Shown: piece after piece, positions 1-8,469 of the stretch
Position numbering within the stretch: the stretch's first letter is position 1
Layout: each line of letters opens with the position of its first letter
Source: an uncultured Mycoplasmatota bacterium
GTDB taxonomy: Bacteria; Bacillota_I; Bacilli_A; RF39; UBA660
NCBI GenBank assembly: GCA_900544605.1
Contig: UQVP01000005.1
Coordinates: forward strand, 1 to 51,007
Length of the DNA stretch: 51,007 nucleotides
Direction: 5' to 3'
The notes under the pieces: generated by a model
The model's database searches: none
Told to the model about the DNA's origin: nothing
The model's input: only the letters and a program-made list of their open reading frames with translations
Translations under genes and position numbers: made by a program

Positions 1-402
<402 letters not shown>

Positions 403-462
403 AATATATTTATTTTTATTGAATTGATTTAAATTTCCTGACTAATTTTGAATTGACATTTT

Positions 463-480
463 GCTCAGTTTTCAAAGATC
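463..480 (-). promoter_or_regulatory. boxA-like antitermination site of the rRNA leader
   Basis: On the minus strand the leader reads GATCTTTGAAAACTGAGC about 60 bases before 16S. The TCTTTGAAAACT stretch is the conserved element found upstream of 16S in Bacillus-type rRNA operons, where Nus factors bind. It lies downstream of both rRNA promoters, as expected. Confidence 0.6.
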
Positions 481-509
481 ATTCATGCTCTTTTTGCAAA
501 AGCACTACT

Positions 510-538
510 AATATATCAAATACTCTTTTGTAAGTCAA
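510..538 (-). promoter_or_regulatory. rRNA promoter P2
   Basis: Minus-strand TTGACT (533-538), 17-bp spacer, TATATT (510-515), about 110 bp before 16S. The sequence after the -10 (AGTAGTGCT) is identical to that of P1, 103 bp upstream, so the two promoters look like a tandem duplication. Confidence 0.8.
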
Positions 539-612
539 TACTTTTTTTGAAAAAAATTAATTTTTTTATTTTTTTCATTTTTTTAAAAGCCTTTCTCTCA
601 AAGAGCACTACT

Positions 613-641
613 AATATATCAAATGAAGAAACACAAGTCAA
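613..641 (-). promoter_or_regulatory. rRNA promoter P1
   Basis: Minus-strand TTGACT (636-641), 17-bp spacer, TATATT (613-618). The -35, -10, the spacer end TTTGA and the start region match P2. Tandem promoters are usual for rRNA operons in Bacilli. No gene is seen between here and the terminator at 712-742; the stretch is almost pure A/T. Confidence 0.8.
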
Positions 642-711
642 GCACTTTTTTAAATTTTTTTTATTTTTTTTAAAATTTGTCAAAATTTGTCGTTTTCCTA
701 TAATCATTTTT

Positions 712-742
712 AAAAAAAGGCAATTATTACATGGCCTTTTTT
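712..742 (-). terminator. terminator after the DUF402 gene
   Basis: Inverted repeat AAAAAAGGC / GCCTTTTTT with a 12-base loop and T-runs on both strands. It lies 42 bp past the stop of the DUF402 gene and separates it from the rRNA promoters. Confidence 0.7.
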
Positions 743-783
743 GTTTCTTCTCTATATTATATTCATTCTTTTTTTTTAAATTA

Positions 784-1326
784 CTAATTAACTTCATATT
801 CTTTTATATTATTATAAACTTTTTCATATTCGTAATTATTCTTTGCATTAAACATCGGAACCTTTTCAATATATTTTTTAATCAAATCATCCATAGCTCC
901 ATTTATAACAACATCTAGTTCATCAGAATACTCCATCAACTTCTTATGATATTTGTATTCCATTTTATCTAATACTTTATATTCCCCACTTGGAAAAATT
1001 CTTAAATCTAAATCATAATCTATATATTTAATAGTATTATCTTCAATTATAAAAGGACTTGCTATATTACAATAATAATAGATACCATCTTTTTTTAATT
1101 GAGCAATAATATTAAACCATTCATTTCGAAAGAAATACATTATTGCTGGTTCTTTAGTTTTCCAAACACTACCTTCCGATTCCGTCACCTTAGTTTTATT
1201 ATTACCAAAAACCATATAATCTTTTTTTATATCCAAAAGAACTGCTTCATCCCATGCACGATGAATTTTACCATTATGCTTATAACATTGGATTTGCAAT
1301 TTATCTCCTATACATAATTTCTTCAC
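784..1326 (-). CDS. DUF402 family nucleoside di/triphosphate phosphatase (NtdP/YgaC-like)
   Basis: A 180-aa cytosolic protein of the DUF402 family. Relatives such as staphylococcal NtdP (Bacillus YgaC) are metal-dependent hydrolases of nucleoside di- and triphosphates. The length matches, and the family core is visible at about residues 85-118: YYCNIASPF, then the acidic strand YIDYDLDLRIFPSG, where metal ligands sit. The start is GTG at 1326, preceded by AAGGGTGAT at good spacing. A strong promoter (1347-1374) and a terminator (712-742) make it a single-gene unit. Substrate range here is inferred from the family. Confidence 0.75.
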   Translation of the reverse strand: MKKLCIGDKLQIQCYKHNGKIHRAWDEAVLLDIKKDYMVFGNNKTKVTESEGSVWKTKEPAIMYFFRNEWFNIIAQLKKDGIYYYCNIASPFIIEDNTIKYIDYDLDLRIFPSGEYKVLDKMEYKYHKKLMEYSDELDVVINGAMDDLIKKYIEKVPMFNAKNNYEYEKVYNNIKEYEVN

Positions 1327-1346
1327 GTTTAATCACCCTTGGTTCA

Positions 1347-1374
1347 ATTATAACCCAATTATTAAAAATGTCAA
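1347..1374 (-). promoter_or_regulatory. sigma-A type promoter of the DUF402 gene
   Basis: Minus-strand TTGACA (1369-1374), 16-bp spacer, TATAAT (1347-1352): both hexamers match consensus. It sits about 20 bp before the GTG start, giving a short leader that holds the ribosome site. Confidence 0.8.
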
Positions 1375-1381
1375 AGATTTT

Positions 1382-2587
1382 TTATTCATTACTAATAATT
1401 TTTATTGCTGTTTGTAATTGATTATCATTCTCGACGGTTGGGTTATTTGTATATGAATCGTCCATACTTATTTCAAAATCAACCGGTATTCCTATACCAT
1501 CGATGCTTTCACCCTTAGGTGTTAACCATTTTCGCGTAGTAAATTTATATTGTGTTCCATCTGGTAAAGTGCGTAATTCTTGAGCCGAACCTTTTCCATA
1601 TGTTTTTTTACCAACACTTTTGGCGCCATATTCATCTTTTAAGGCAGCCGTCAATATTTCAGAAGCAGAAGCACTAATTTCATTAGTCAACACTATTATA
1701 GGATAGTTTTTAGTAACAGTACCCGTTGAATAGTATTGTTTTACGCCTTCGGAATCTTCCATCTTATATATAATGTGGCTTGAGTCTAAAAATAAACTAA
1801 GAATATTTTCTACAGAAGTTAAATGACCCCCTGTATTATTTCTTACATCTATAATTAACGAATCAATTTTACTCTCTTCTAAAGACTCTAATTCTTTTTT
1901 CATTTGACTATATGTATTGTTAGCAAATATTGATATATTTAAATATCCTATTTTTTTATTATTGTTATTAAAAACTTGTGATTCTACCGAATTAATTGTC
2001 ACATTGTTTTTTTCAACTGTTATTTCTTTTATTTCATCATTTCTTTGTACCGATATTTTAAATTTATTATTTTCTTTAACAATGTTAGCAAAATCAGTAG
2101 TTTTCATTTCTGATGTTGATTTATCATTAATACTCAAAATTATATCCCCTGCTTGTAATCCCGCTTTTGATGCTGGTGATGAAGTAAAAACTTTAGATAT
2201 TACTATTTTAGAATTACTATTATATATCTCTATACCCAAACCTTCATAATTACCTTCTAATTGAATATTAAAATTATTAACACTATTTTCATCTATATAA
2301 GTAGTATAAGGATCATCAAGTTCTTGCAATACTCCTGCTAAAGCAGCATCCAATAATTTTTGTTCATCATATTCACCATAATAATTTTTTATAATATAGT
2401 TATAATTTTTTATAAAAGTATCTAAATTTTCATTGTCAGTAACAACTGTATCAGATTTTTTATCTTCAAGCAAACGACTCGTAATAGCAAAACCCGTTGC
2501 CAAACTTACCGCAGCTGTAATAACTATTAGAACAATTACTTCTTTTATGCTAAATTTATCTATACTGATCTTTTTCTTATCTTTCAT
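1382..2587 (-). CDS. S41 family carboxy-terminal processing peptidase (CtpA/CtpB-like)
   Basis: A 401-aa exported protease anchored by one N-terminal membrane segment (about 15-35). A PDZ domain follows (about 105-195, with the KAGLQAGDIILSIND core), then the S41 catalytic domain. The nucleophile region NEISASASEI (about 302-311) and the lysine in YGKGSAQ (about 330-336) form the Ser-Lys dyad typical of the family. CtpA/CtpB enzymes trim or degrade extracytoplasmic proteins; in Bacillus, CtpB activates a sporulation checkpoint, but nothing here proves that role. Ribosome site GAGTGAT precedes the ATG. Upstream an extended -10 TGATATAAT (about 2610) is a likely promoter. Confidence 0.93.
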   Translation of the reverse strand: MKDKKKISIDKFSIKEVIVLIVITAAVSLATGFAITSRLLEDKKSDTVVTDNENLDTFIKNYNYIIKNYYGEYDEQKLLDAALAGVLQELDDPYTTYIDENSVNNFNIQLEGNYEGLGIEIYNSNSKIVISKVFTSSPASKAGLQAGDIILSINDKSTSEMKTTDFANIVKENNKFKISVQRNDEIKEITVEKNNVTINSVESQVFNNNNKKIGYLNISIFANNTYSQMKKELESLEESKIDSLIIDVRNNTGGHLTSVENILSLFLDSSHIIYKMEDSEGVKQYYSTGTVTKNYPIIVLTNEISASASEILTAALKDEYGAKSVGKKTYGKGSAQELRTLPDGTQYKFTTRKWLTPKGESIDGIGIPVDFEISMDDSYTNNPTVENDNQLQTAIKIISNE

Positions 2588-2651
2588 ATTATCACTCTAT
2601 TCTATACAAGATTATATCATATAATTAACTATTATTGTAAATTAATAATTC

Positions 2652-2692
2652 AAAAATAAAATAAATCTCATAATTCTTAAAATTATGAGATT
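2652..2692 (-). terminator. terminator after the 173-aa anchored protein gene
   Basis: Perfect 12-bp inverted repeat AATCTCATAATT / AATTATGAGATT (2664-2692) with a 5-base loop, followed on the minus strand by TTATTTTATTTTTG. It lies directly after the stop at 2701. Confidence 0.8.
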
Positions 2693-2700
2693 CGTATTCA

Positions 2701-3222
2701 TTATTTTATTAATTCTTTCAAATAATTTTCAATTGCTTCTGTTCCTGTTATAAATTGCTCTAACTCACCATTGTTAATTTTCAATAGTGTAGCCTCACTA
2801 AATTTAAAATTGGAAATACCTAAATCAAGTATTGTTTCTTGACCTGCATAACTTTTATTAAACACATCATCTAAATCTACATTGTACACTTTTAAGGCAT
2901 TTTCTTTACCACTATATATTGATAAGTATGATTGATATAAATTTGAATTAATATCATCACTATTTTTAACTAAAACATAATATTCAGTTTGTGGTCTATT
3001 TAAAATTTCACCAATCATTATCTTATCATATTGTATAATAGCAACAGTATCTCCATTATTATTAGTGTTAGTTTTTGTTTTTTTATTAACAAAGACTGTT
3101 ATAAAATAAAATGCAAGAAGAACAACACAAACAATCACAATAATTTTAATCAAATTTGTTAATTCATTAGTAGAAACAATATTTTCATTTGTTTTTTTAT
3201 TTTTTGCTTTTTTATTTGCCAT
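2701..3222 (-). CDS. membrane-anchored thioredoxin-fold-like protein lacking CxxC
   Basis: A 173-aa protein: lysine/asparagine-rich N-terminus, one transmembrane segment (about 25-47), then an outside domain. The C-terminal part (SEATLLKINNGELEQFITGTEAIENYLKEL) resembles the last strands and helix of a thioredoxin fold, where a target and its 'T-G' segment follow a beta strand. There is no cysteine pair, so no redox function can be claimed. Ribosome site GGTGATATGA precedes ATG. It has its own terminator and stands between ctpA and a lipoprotein gene. The fold call is tentative. Confidence 0.55.
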   Translation of the reverse strand: MANKKAKNKKTNENIVSTNELTNLIKIIVIVCVVLLAFYFITVFVNKKTKTNTNNNGDTVAIIQYDKIMIGEILNRPQTEYYVLVKNSDDINSNLYQSYLSIYSGKENALKVYNVDLDDVFNKSYAGQETILDLGISNFKFSEATLLKINNGELEQFITGTEAIENYLKELIK

Positions 3223-3271
3223 TCATATCACCTGATTACTATTATAACACAATTATTATATTTTTAATACA

Positions 3272-4261
3272 TTATTTTCCTACAGGCATAACACTCATAG
3301 ATTTTGCAACATCAATAAGTTCTTTTTGTGTTAAAGCTGAAGATGAAACATAATACTCAATACCATTGCTAATCCAACTGACAGATTGATCAGATACATA
3401 TCCAACAGAATCAGTAATAATTTCTAATTCACCAGTTGGAACAACAGTTACATTTTTATCACCTTTTGCCGTTTCCTGAACCATAGTAAATGGTTTATCA
3501 CCTGCAAATGTTAATATTACTCTTTCACCATTATCTAGAAATACCTTATCTTGCTTAGATAGATATGTATTATCAGGTACATACATAGGGAAAATAACTT
3601 CATCAATATTGCTTACCGTTTCATCTACACCAGTTGATGTTTTCATACTATTTTCTAATTTAAAATAATTATCATCAAATGTAGCATTTAAATCAATATT
3701 ATTATAATTCATTCTTATTTTTACATTTTCTTTGTCATCTAACACTTCTACTTTGCTTATATTAGCGTCACTATTAATATATATTTTTTGTTTCTTTAAT
3801 TCCTCATTATTAGAATAATCAACCTTTGTTGTTATAACATATTCATTATTAATTTTTTCTACAGTTCTTTCAGCATCACTATTAATATCTTTTACTATAA
3901 TCTGCAACAAATAACTTTGTGAACTATTATAAGGCCATTCACTTTGAAATTTGAAACTTTTATTTAATGAAGGTGTTAATACATACACGCCATCGCTATT
4001 TCTTAAAATAATTTGTTCGTGATTATTCGTTTTATTTTTTAATAAAACCTTAAATTGATTTTCTTCTTTATATGATACGGAAGTATCATATTTATAAGTA
4101 TCCTCATTGTTTATTATTTCTAATTCACCCATAATATAATAACTCTTACTTTTGTTAACTTTATCATTCAATTTTTTTATTATATCTTGTTCTCCTTTTC
4201 CACATCCAGAAAGTAGAAAAACGCCTACCAACACAAAACACCATAATATCTTTTTTTTCAT
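3272..4261 (-). CDS. lipoprotein with LolA/RseB-like fold (YdcC-like)
   Basis: A 329-aa lipoprotein with signal peptide and lipobox LLSGC near residues 17-21. The start is placed at ATG 4261, because AGAGGTGAAAGA lies just before it; an in-frame start 8 codons upstream would put this site inside the gene. The body has alternating strands (SYYIMGELEIINNEDTYKY, YVLTPSLNKSFKF) typical of the half-barrel LolA/RseB family, to which the sporulation lipoprotein YdcC and GerS belong. The C-terminal part resembles DUF4367. A role in sporulation or wall maturation is only inference from the family. Confidence 0.65.
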   Translation of the reverse strand: MKKKILWCFVLVGVFLLSGCGKGEQDIIKKLNDKVNKSKSYYIMGELEIINNEDTYKYDTSVSYKEENQFKVLLKNKTNNHEQIILRNSDGVYVLTPSLNKSFKFQSEWPYNSSQSYLLQIIVKDINSDAERTVEKINNEYVITTKVDYSNNEELKKQKIYINSDANISKVEVLDDKENVKIRMNYNNIDLNATFDDNYFKLENSMKTSTGVDETVSNIDEVIFPMYVPDNTYLSKQDKVFLDNGERVILTFAGDKPFTMVQETAKGDKNVTVVPTGELEIITDSVGYVSDQSVSWISNGIEYYVSSSALTQKELIDVAKSMSVMPVGK

Positions 4262-4377
4262 TCTTTCACCTCTTAATTTATTCATTTAATTATATGGGTT
4301 AAAATATTTTATTATGAGAATATTTTTACAATTTCAGTTCAAAATAATTAATGATTAAATTAGAAAGGAAGATTTAA

Positions 4378-4575
4378 ATGGAAACATTACAAAAAACATG
4401 TCTTGTATTAACAATTACTGGAGCCATTATTTGGGGAATTATAGGAATTTTTAATGTTAATATTTTAGAAATGCTATTTGGCAACACGATTATTCCACGT
4501 ATTATTTATACTTTAGTGGGAATTGCTGGTATAATTAATATAGGAATTCTGTTTAACCATATTGAGACAAAATAA
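4378..4575 (+). CDS. DUF378 small membrane protein (YuzA-like)
   Basis: A 65-aa protein with two hydrophobic helices (about 8-28 and 38-58) separated by a short loop, matching the DUF378 family in length and pattern (LTITGAIIWGIIGIF, YTLVGIAGIINI). Function unknown. It is one of the few plus-strand genes, with ribosome site AGAAAGGAAG seven bases before ATG. It converges with cdaR and shares a terminator with it. Confidence 0.8.
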   Translation: METLQKTCLVLTITGAIIWGIIGIFNVNILEMLFGNTIIPRIIYTLVGIAGIINIGILFNHIETK

Positions 4576-4603
4576 AACTTCATTGCTGAAGTTTTATTTT
4601 TTT
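4572..4603. terminator. bidirectional terminator between the DUF378 gene and cdaR
   Basis: Perfect 11-bp inverted repeat ATAAAACTTCA / TGAAGTTTTAT (4572-4597) with loop TTGC and T-tracts on both strands. It overlaps the stop codons of both convergent genes. Confidence 0.88.
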
Positions 4604-5949
4604 ACAATTCTAATTTTTACTTTTTTAGTTTTAGATTGATATTGAACCTTAACATCATTTCCTTCTACATTTACATCTACTTCATGTTCACCTTCACCAT
4701 ATCCAGATAAATCCAAATAAGCAACTATATCGGAAGATTGAACACTATTAATAACTGAGGCAACACCTTTAACGTTAACTGTTACCATAACATCAGAAGC
4801 ACTTAATCCTTGAACAGTATAACCACTTCCTAAATTACGATATTCGATAGCAACATTTTCAATATCTTTATCAGCCACACTATCTAAAGAAACATTAACA
4901 GTAATATTAGAAATAGACATCGTTTTAATTCCAACTGGATTTTCTAATTGGACTTTATATTCTCTATTTTCTTTTAATTCATTAACATCAATTTCAACAG
5001 GAATATAATTTAATGAATTAAGTACATCAGAATTTCCATATACAGTTACTTTAGTTTCACTTGTTTCTATTGAACTTATAGCTTTACCAAATGCAACTTC
5101 GCCTTTTGGAATTACCTTTATAGGAACTTCTTTACTTGGTGATGAAATAGTTACTTTTGCATCAATTGTTGCTGGTACGATTTCTACATCAACTACATTA
5201 CCAGATTGATCATAAGCTTTTAAAGGAACATCTTTCATTGTTACTTCACCAATACTTTGTGATGGCAAATTATTAACATCAACTAAAGCTTTTACTGTTG
5301 CAACTTTTGCAAGTTGATGCTCAGCACCTTTTACAACAACATTGTCTGTAGAAACATCTACATTAGATATAGATAATTTAGAATCAAGAGTATCTTGATT
5401 TAATAAATCTACAGTAAGAGTTTTAGCTTGCGATATTTTTTGATATATCATAACTGTTGCAACTGAAGGATTAACTTTATAATCAATTGATGAATTAGCT
5501 TGATTATATTTAATATTTACTTTATGTTGACCAGGTTTTAATCCTGTTAAATCAACAACAACTTCATGAGATGTAGATTGCTTAGCTATATATAAATCTG
5601 CCTTACTACCAATTAAAGTAATATCAACAGTTTTAGGAAGTCCTTCTACTACATATGCTTCAGCATTATAAATAGCCGTTACATTTTGACTTTTTAAAAC
5701 TTCAGCTGAACTTTCTGAATAAAATATTATTTTTTGATCAACCATTATGAAAAGTCCAATGGCAAAAATAAGCGATATAAATAACAAAGTATTTGTTTTT
5801 GAAAGCCAAGTTTCAAACTTCTTACTTGGTTTACCTATTTTATTTGAAATTAATGTAATTAATTTTGTAAAAGGAAGAATTATTTTTTTATCAACAAATT
5901 TTCCAATAGCTTTAAAGAATTTAGCTATTTTGAGACATATCTTCTTCAT
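4594..5949 (-). CDS. cdaR: YbbR-domain protein CdaR, regulator of diadenylate cyclase
   Basis: About 451 aa: basic N-terminus, one membrane helix (about 55-75), then four extracytoplasmic YbbR repeats recognisable by the recurring pattern of TVDI/V and PxxIxAKVTI strands. CdaR binds CdaA and modulates c-di-AMP synthesis. The start is chosen at ATG 5949 because GGAGG lies nine bases before it. This start overlaps the end of cdaA by 29 bp, so the two are co-translated. glmM, the usual third gene, does not follow; a convergent DUF378 gene does. Confidence 0.9.
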   Translation of the reverse strand: MKKICLKIAKFFKAIGKFVDKKIILPFTKLITLISNKIGKPSKKFETWLSKTNTLLFISLIFAIGLFIMVDQKIIFYSESSAEVLKSQNVTAIYNAEAYVVEGLPKTVDITLIGSKADLYIAKQSTSHEVVVDLTGLKPGQHKVNIKYNQANSSIDYKVNPSVATVMIYQKISQAKTLTVDLLNQDTLDSKLSISNVDVSTDNVVVKGAEHQLAKVATVKALVDVNNLPSQSIGEVTMKDVPLKAYDQSGNVVDVEIVPATIDAKVTISSPSKEVPIKVIPKGEVAFGKAISSIETSETKVTVYGNSDVLNSLNYIPVEIDVNELKENREYKVQLENPVGIKTMSISNITVNVSLDSVADKDIENVAIEYRNLGSGYTVQGLSASDVMVTVNVKGVASVINSVQSSDIVAYLDLSGYGEGEHEVDVNVEGNDVKVQYQSKTKKVKIRIVKK

Positions 5950-6751
5950 TTGTTTCATCCTCCTCATCTGAATAGTCAACAACTTTTTTAGGTCTTAACT
6001 CTTCTAATAATTTAAGTCTAAGCTCTTCTAGTGTTAAATTATAGAACAATTCACCACCTACGGCCATAGATAATCTTCCTGTTTCCTCTGAAACAACTAA
6101 TGATATACAATCCATTTCCTCTGATATACCTAAAGCAGCTCTGTGTCTTGTACCCAAACGTTTACTTATTTTCACATTATCACTAGTTGGAAATACTGCT
6201 CCCGCACTTGTTATCTTATCTCCTTGGATAATAACTCCCCCATCGTGTAAAGGATTATTAGGGAAGAAAATAGAAATTAACAAATCACTAGATATTTCTG
6301 CATATATTTTTTTAGATTTTTCAATATAATCGTGCAAACTATTATCACGCTCAACAACAATTAAAGCACCAATTCTGTTTTTTCTAAGTTGTTCCATTGC
6401 ACTTGTTATTTCATATACAACTCTTTCTCTTTCATCAACAGTAAGAACTTTGTGGCGACCTAATAATTGACTACGTCCAAGTTGTTCTAAAACATTTCTA
6501 ATTTCTGGTTGGAAAATTATTATTAACGCTAATGGTCCCCACATAATTAAATAGTTTAATATATAACCAATTGTTGTAAGATCTAGTATATCACTTATTA
6601 TTTTTAAAATAATGATAATGATTATACCTTTAAAAAGTAAAACCATCTTTACATTTTTTCTTAAATTTTTCAAAATATAATAAAATACAAACCAAACTAA
6701 TAATACATCTATTAGGTTTTTTAAAAGTGTAACAATATTATCAAATGTCAT
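5921..6751 (-). CDS. cdaA: diadenylate cyclase CdaA
   Basis: Makes c-di-AMP from two ATP. 276 aa with three N-terminal membrane helices (about 12-30, 38-53, 60-82) and a DAC domain. The catalytic segment is PLHDGGVII (about 167-175) and the ATP-contact motif is GTRHRAALG (about 200-208). The usual DGA reads DGG, a conservative change; the catalytic aspartate is kept. The start is ATG 6751, with GGAGG six bases upstream; the in-frame TTG 12 bases earlier overlaps that site. An extended -10 (TGATATAAT) upstream near 6780 is a likely promoter. Confidence 0.95.
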   Translation of the reverse strand: MTFDNIVTLLKNLIDVLLVWFVFYYILKNLRKNVKMVLLFKGIIIIIILKIISDILDLTTIGYILNYLIMWGPLALIIIFQPEIRNVLEQLGRSQLLGRHKVLTVDERERVVYEITSAMEQLRKNRIGALIVVERDNSLHDYIEKSKKIYAEISSDLLISIFFPNNPLHDGGVIIQGDKITSAGAVFPTSDNVKISKRLGTRHRAALGISEEMDCISLVVSEETGRLSMAVGGELFYNLTLEELRLKLLEELRPKKVVDYSDEEDETNEEDMSQNS

Positions 6752-6819
6752 AAACTCCTCCAATCTTCTAACAAGATAAATTATATCACATTATTATAAA
6801 TAATGAAATTATTTAGGTT

Positions 6820-6840
6820 AAAAAAAACTTACTAAGTAAG
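6820..6840 (-). terminator. terminator after the acidic membrane protein gene
   Basis: CTTACT-A-AGTAAG hairpin (6828-6840) followed on the minus strand by eight T. It lies four bases past the stop at 6845. Confidence 0.7.
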
Positions 6841-6844
6841 TCTT

Positions 6845-7336
6845 TTAAAATTTCCAAACATCATCGTCTGCTTCATCTGATATTGCATTATCTTTTGTTT
6901 CTTCAACTTTAGGTGTATCAGGAATTTCTGGCACTTCACTAGTAGCAACAGGTTCTTCCTCTTTAACTTCCGCCGGTTTTACTTTTTGATCACCAAAAGG
7001 AACATTCAAATCTTCTTCTGGCATAGATACTTCAGGCATATCATTTTCAGCCAAAGGTTCTTTAATTTCTTCTGGAACTTCAGTAGTTTCTAAACTGTCT
7101 ACTGCATCTAAAGGTTCTACTGGAGTAGTAATATCTGTTTCAGCATTAACTTGTTCAGCAGGTTCTTCCTTAACTTCTACATCTGAAGTTTCATTAGAAA
7201 CATCTTGTTTTTCCTTTGTTTCTTTTAATGGTTTCTTACCAAAATTAGTTTTTTCAGCAAAATAACCAATAATTATCATTAATAAAACAACCGCTCCTAT
7301 GGCAAACCATAAATAATTTTCAATCACAAAATCCAT
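6845..7336 (-). CDS. single-pass membrane protein with long acidic, proline-rich tail
   Basis: A 163-aa protein not recognised as a known family. An N-terminal membrane helix (about 8-25, YLWFAIGAVVLLMIIIGYF) is followed by about 130 residues rich in Glu, Pro, Val and Thr with no predicted fold, ending in DEADDDVWKF. Such tails often act as tethers or docking segments. A strong ribosome site (GGAGG, seven bases from ATG) shows it is a real gene. It has its own terminator and precedes cdaA in transcription order. Role unknown. Confidence 0.75.
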   Translation of the reverse strand: MDFVIENYLWFAIGAVVLLMIIIGYFAEKTNFGKKPLKETKEKQDVSNETSDVEVKEEPAEQVNAETDITTPVEPLDAVDSLETTEVPEEIKEPLAENDMPEVSMPEEDLNVPFGDQKVKPAEVKEEEPVATSEVPEIPDTPKVEETKDNAISDEADDDVWKF

Positions 7337-7399
7337 TTTTATCCTCCTAGTCTATGATAATAATATCATTTTTTTTATAATTTAGCAATAATTTTAATT

Positions 7400-7906
7400 C
7401 TATTCATTTAAATAATTTGCACCCTTAAATGAATCATAACTTAAAAGCTGTGGAAAACCTTGTTGTCTTAAAACTTCAAAGAGCATTATGCAAACTGAAT
7501 TAGAAACATTAAGAGCTCTTATATTACTATTAATAGGAATTCTTAAACATCTATCTATATGTTTTGATAAAATCTCTTTAGGAATACCAGTACTCTCTTT
7601 TCCAAAAACTAAATAAATGTTTTTAGTTGTATCAGAATAATCAAAATCACTATAATTTTTTGTACCATATCTTGTCAAATAATAAAACTCGCCTTCATTT
7701 TTACTTAAAAAATCTTCATAATTTTCATAAACAGTATAATCACAATGATCTAAATAATTAACACCACATCTTTTAACTTTACTATCCGAAAGTGAAAAAC
7801 CCAGTGGTTTTATTAAATGTAATTTAGTTCCAGTTCCAGCACAAGTACGCATAATGTTACCTGTATTTTGTGGTATTTCTGGTTCATATAACACTATATT
7901 AATCAT
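7400..7906 (-). CDS. trmL: tRNA (cytidine(34)-2'-O)-methyltransferase TrmL
   Basis: SPOUT-class enzyme that 2'-O-methylates the wobble base of certain tRNA-Leu species. 168 aa, normal for TrmL. The three SPOUT motifs are visible: NIMRTCAGTG near residue 17, LVFGKESTGIP near 100, and the knot-forming NIRALNVSNSVCIMLFE near 128. The start overlaps the preceding thioredoxin-like gene by 8 bp, so the two are co-transcribed. Confidence 0.93.
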   Translation of the reverse strand: MINIVLYEPEIPQNTGNIMRTCAGTGTKLHLIKPLGFSLSDSKVKRCGVNYLDHCDYTVYENYEDFLSKNEGEFYYLTRYGTKNYSDFDYSDTTKNIYLVFGKESTGIPKEILSKHIDRCLRIPINSNIRALNVSNSVCIMLFEVLRQQGFPQLLSYDSFKGANYLNE

Positions 7907-8432
7907 TTTTTATAATCCCTTCATTAAACAAAAATTTTTTTACATCTTCTATATCTATTTTATGTTCAGCATAATACAACACTTTAATTATTTTTCCATT
8001 TTTAAACAAAAACATATTAGGTTGCTTTTCTAATTTTATATAATTATTATTTAAGTCATCTGAAAAAAAGTTATCTTTTAATTCATTTAAAAAGTTTTTG
8101 TTAGCTATTAAATTTAAATTAGCAAATACTAAATTAGATTTAATGTTTTGTTCCTTAACTAAATCTTTTAGTTGTTCTTCAAATTCATTTAAATTTTTAG
8201 ATGAGTCATAACTAACATATAAAACAAACCCCGGATTATCAAGCGCATAGTTCCTTAAGTTAGTCATAATTTCTTTTTCACCTAGTTCTAATACATAACC
8301 GGATAAAATAGACGGTTCAACTTTAATAGCTTGATTTTTTTTACATATATAAGTTAAATAAGTAACAACAATTAAGGTTGCTAAACATATAACAACAACC
8401 AACAAATAATTTTTTCTAGGTATTACTTTCAT
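7899..8432 (-). CDS. membrane-anchored thioredoxin-fold protein without CxxC
   Basis: A 177-aa protein with one membrane helix (about 9-29) and an outside domain. The C-terminal KQPNMFLFKNGKIIKVLYY segment is the cis-proline strand pair of a thioredoxin fold, preceded by VLYVSYDSS at the position where the active-site loop would be. That loop has no cysteines, so an oxidoreductase role is unlikely; a binding or scaffolding role is possible. Ribosome site GGTGAT. It overlaps trmL and follows the AAA gene by 37 bp, suggesting one transcription unit. Confidence 0.65.
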   Translation of the reverse strand: MKVIPRKNYLLVVVICLATLIVVTYLTYICKKNQAIKVEPSILSGYVLELGEKEIMTNLRNYALDNPGFVLYVSYDSSKNLNEFEEQLKDLVKEQNIKSNLVFANLNLIANKNFLNELKDNFFSDDLNNNYIKLEKQPNMFLFKNGKIIKVLYYAEHKIDIEDVKKFLFNEGIIKND

Positions 8433-8469
8433 TTTATCACCATCTTTTTATAAGAATATAATTTATAAT

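Noticed and set aside
516..918. Open frames on both strands in the rRNA promoter region
   Set aside because: Low-complexity Phe/Lys-rich frames overlapping promoters and a terminator, without ribosome sites; chance in AT-rich DNA.
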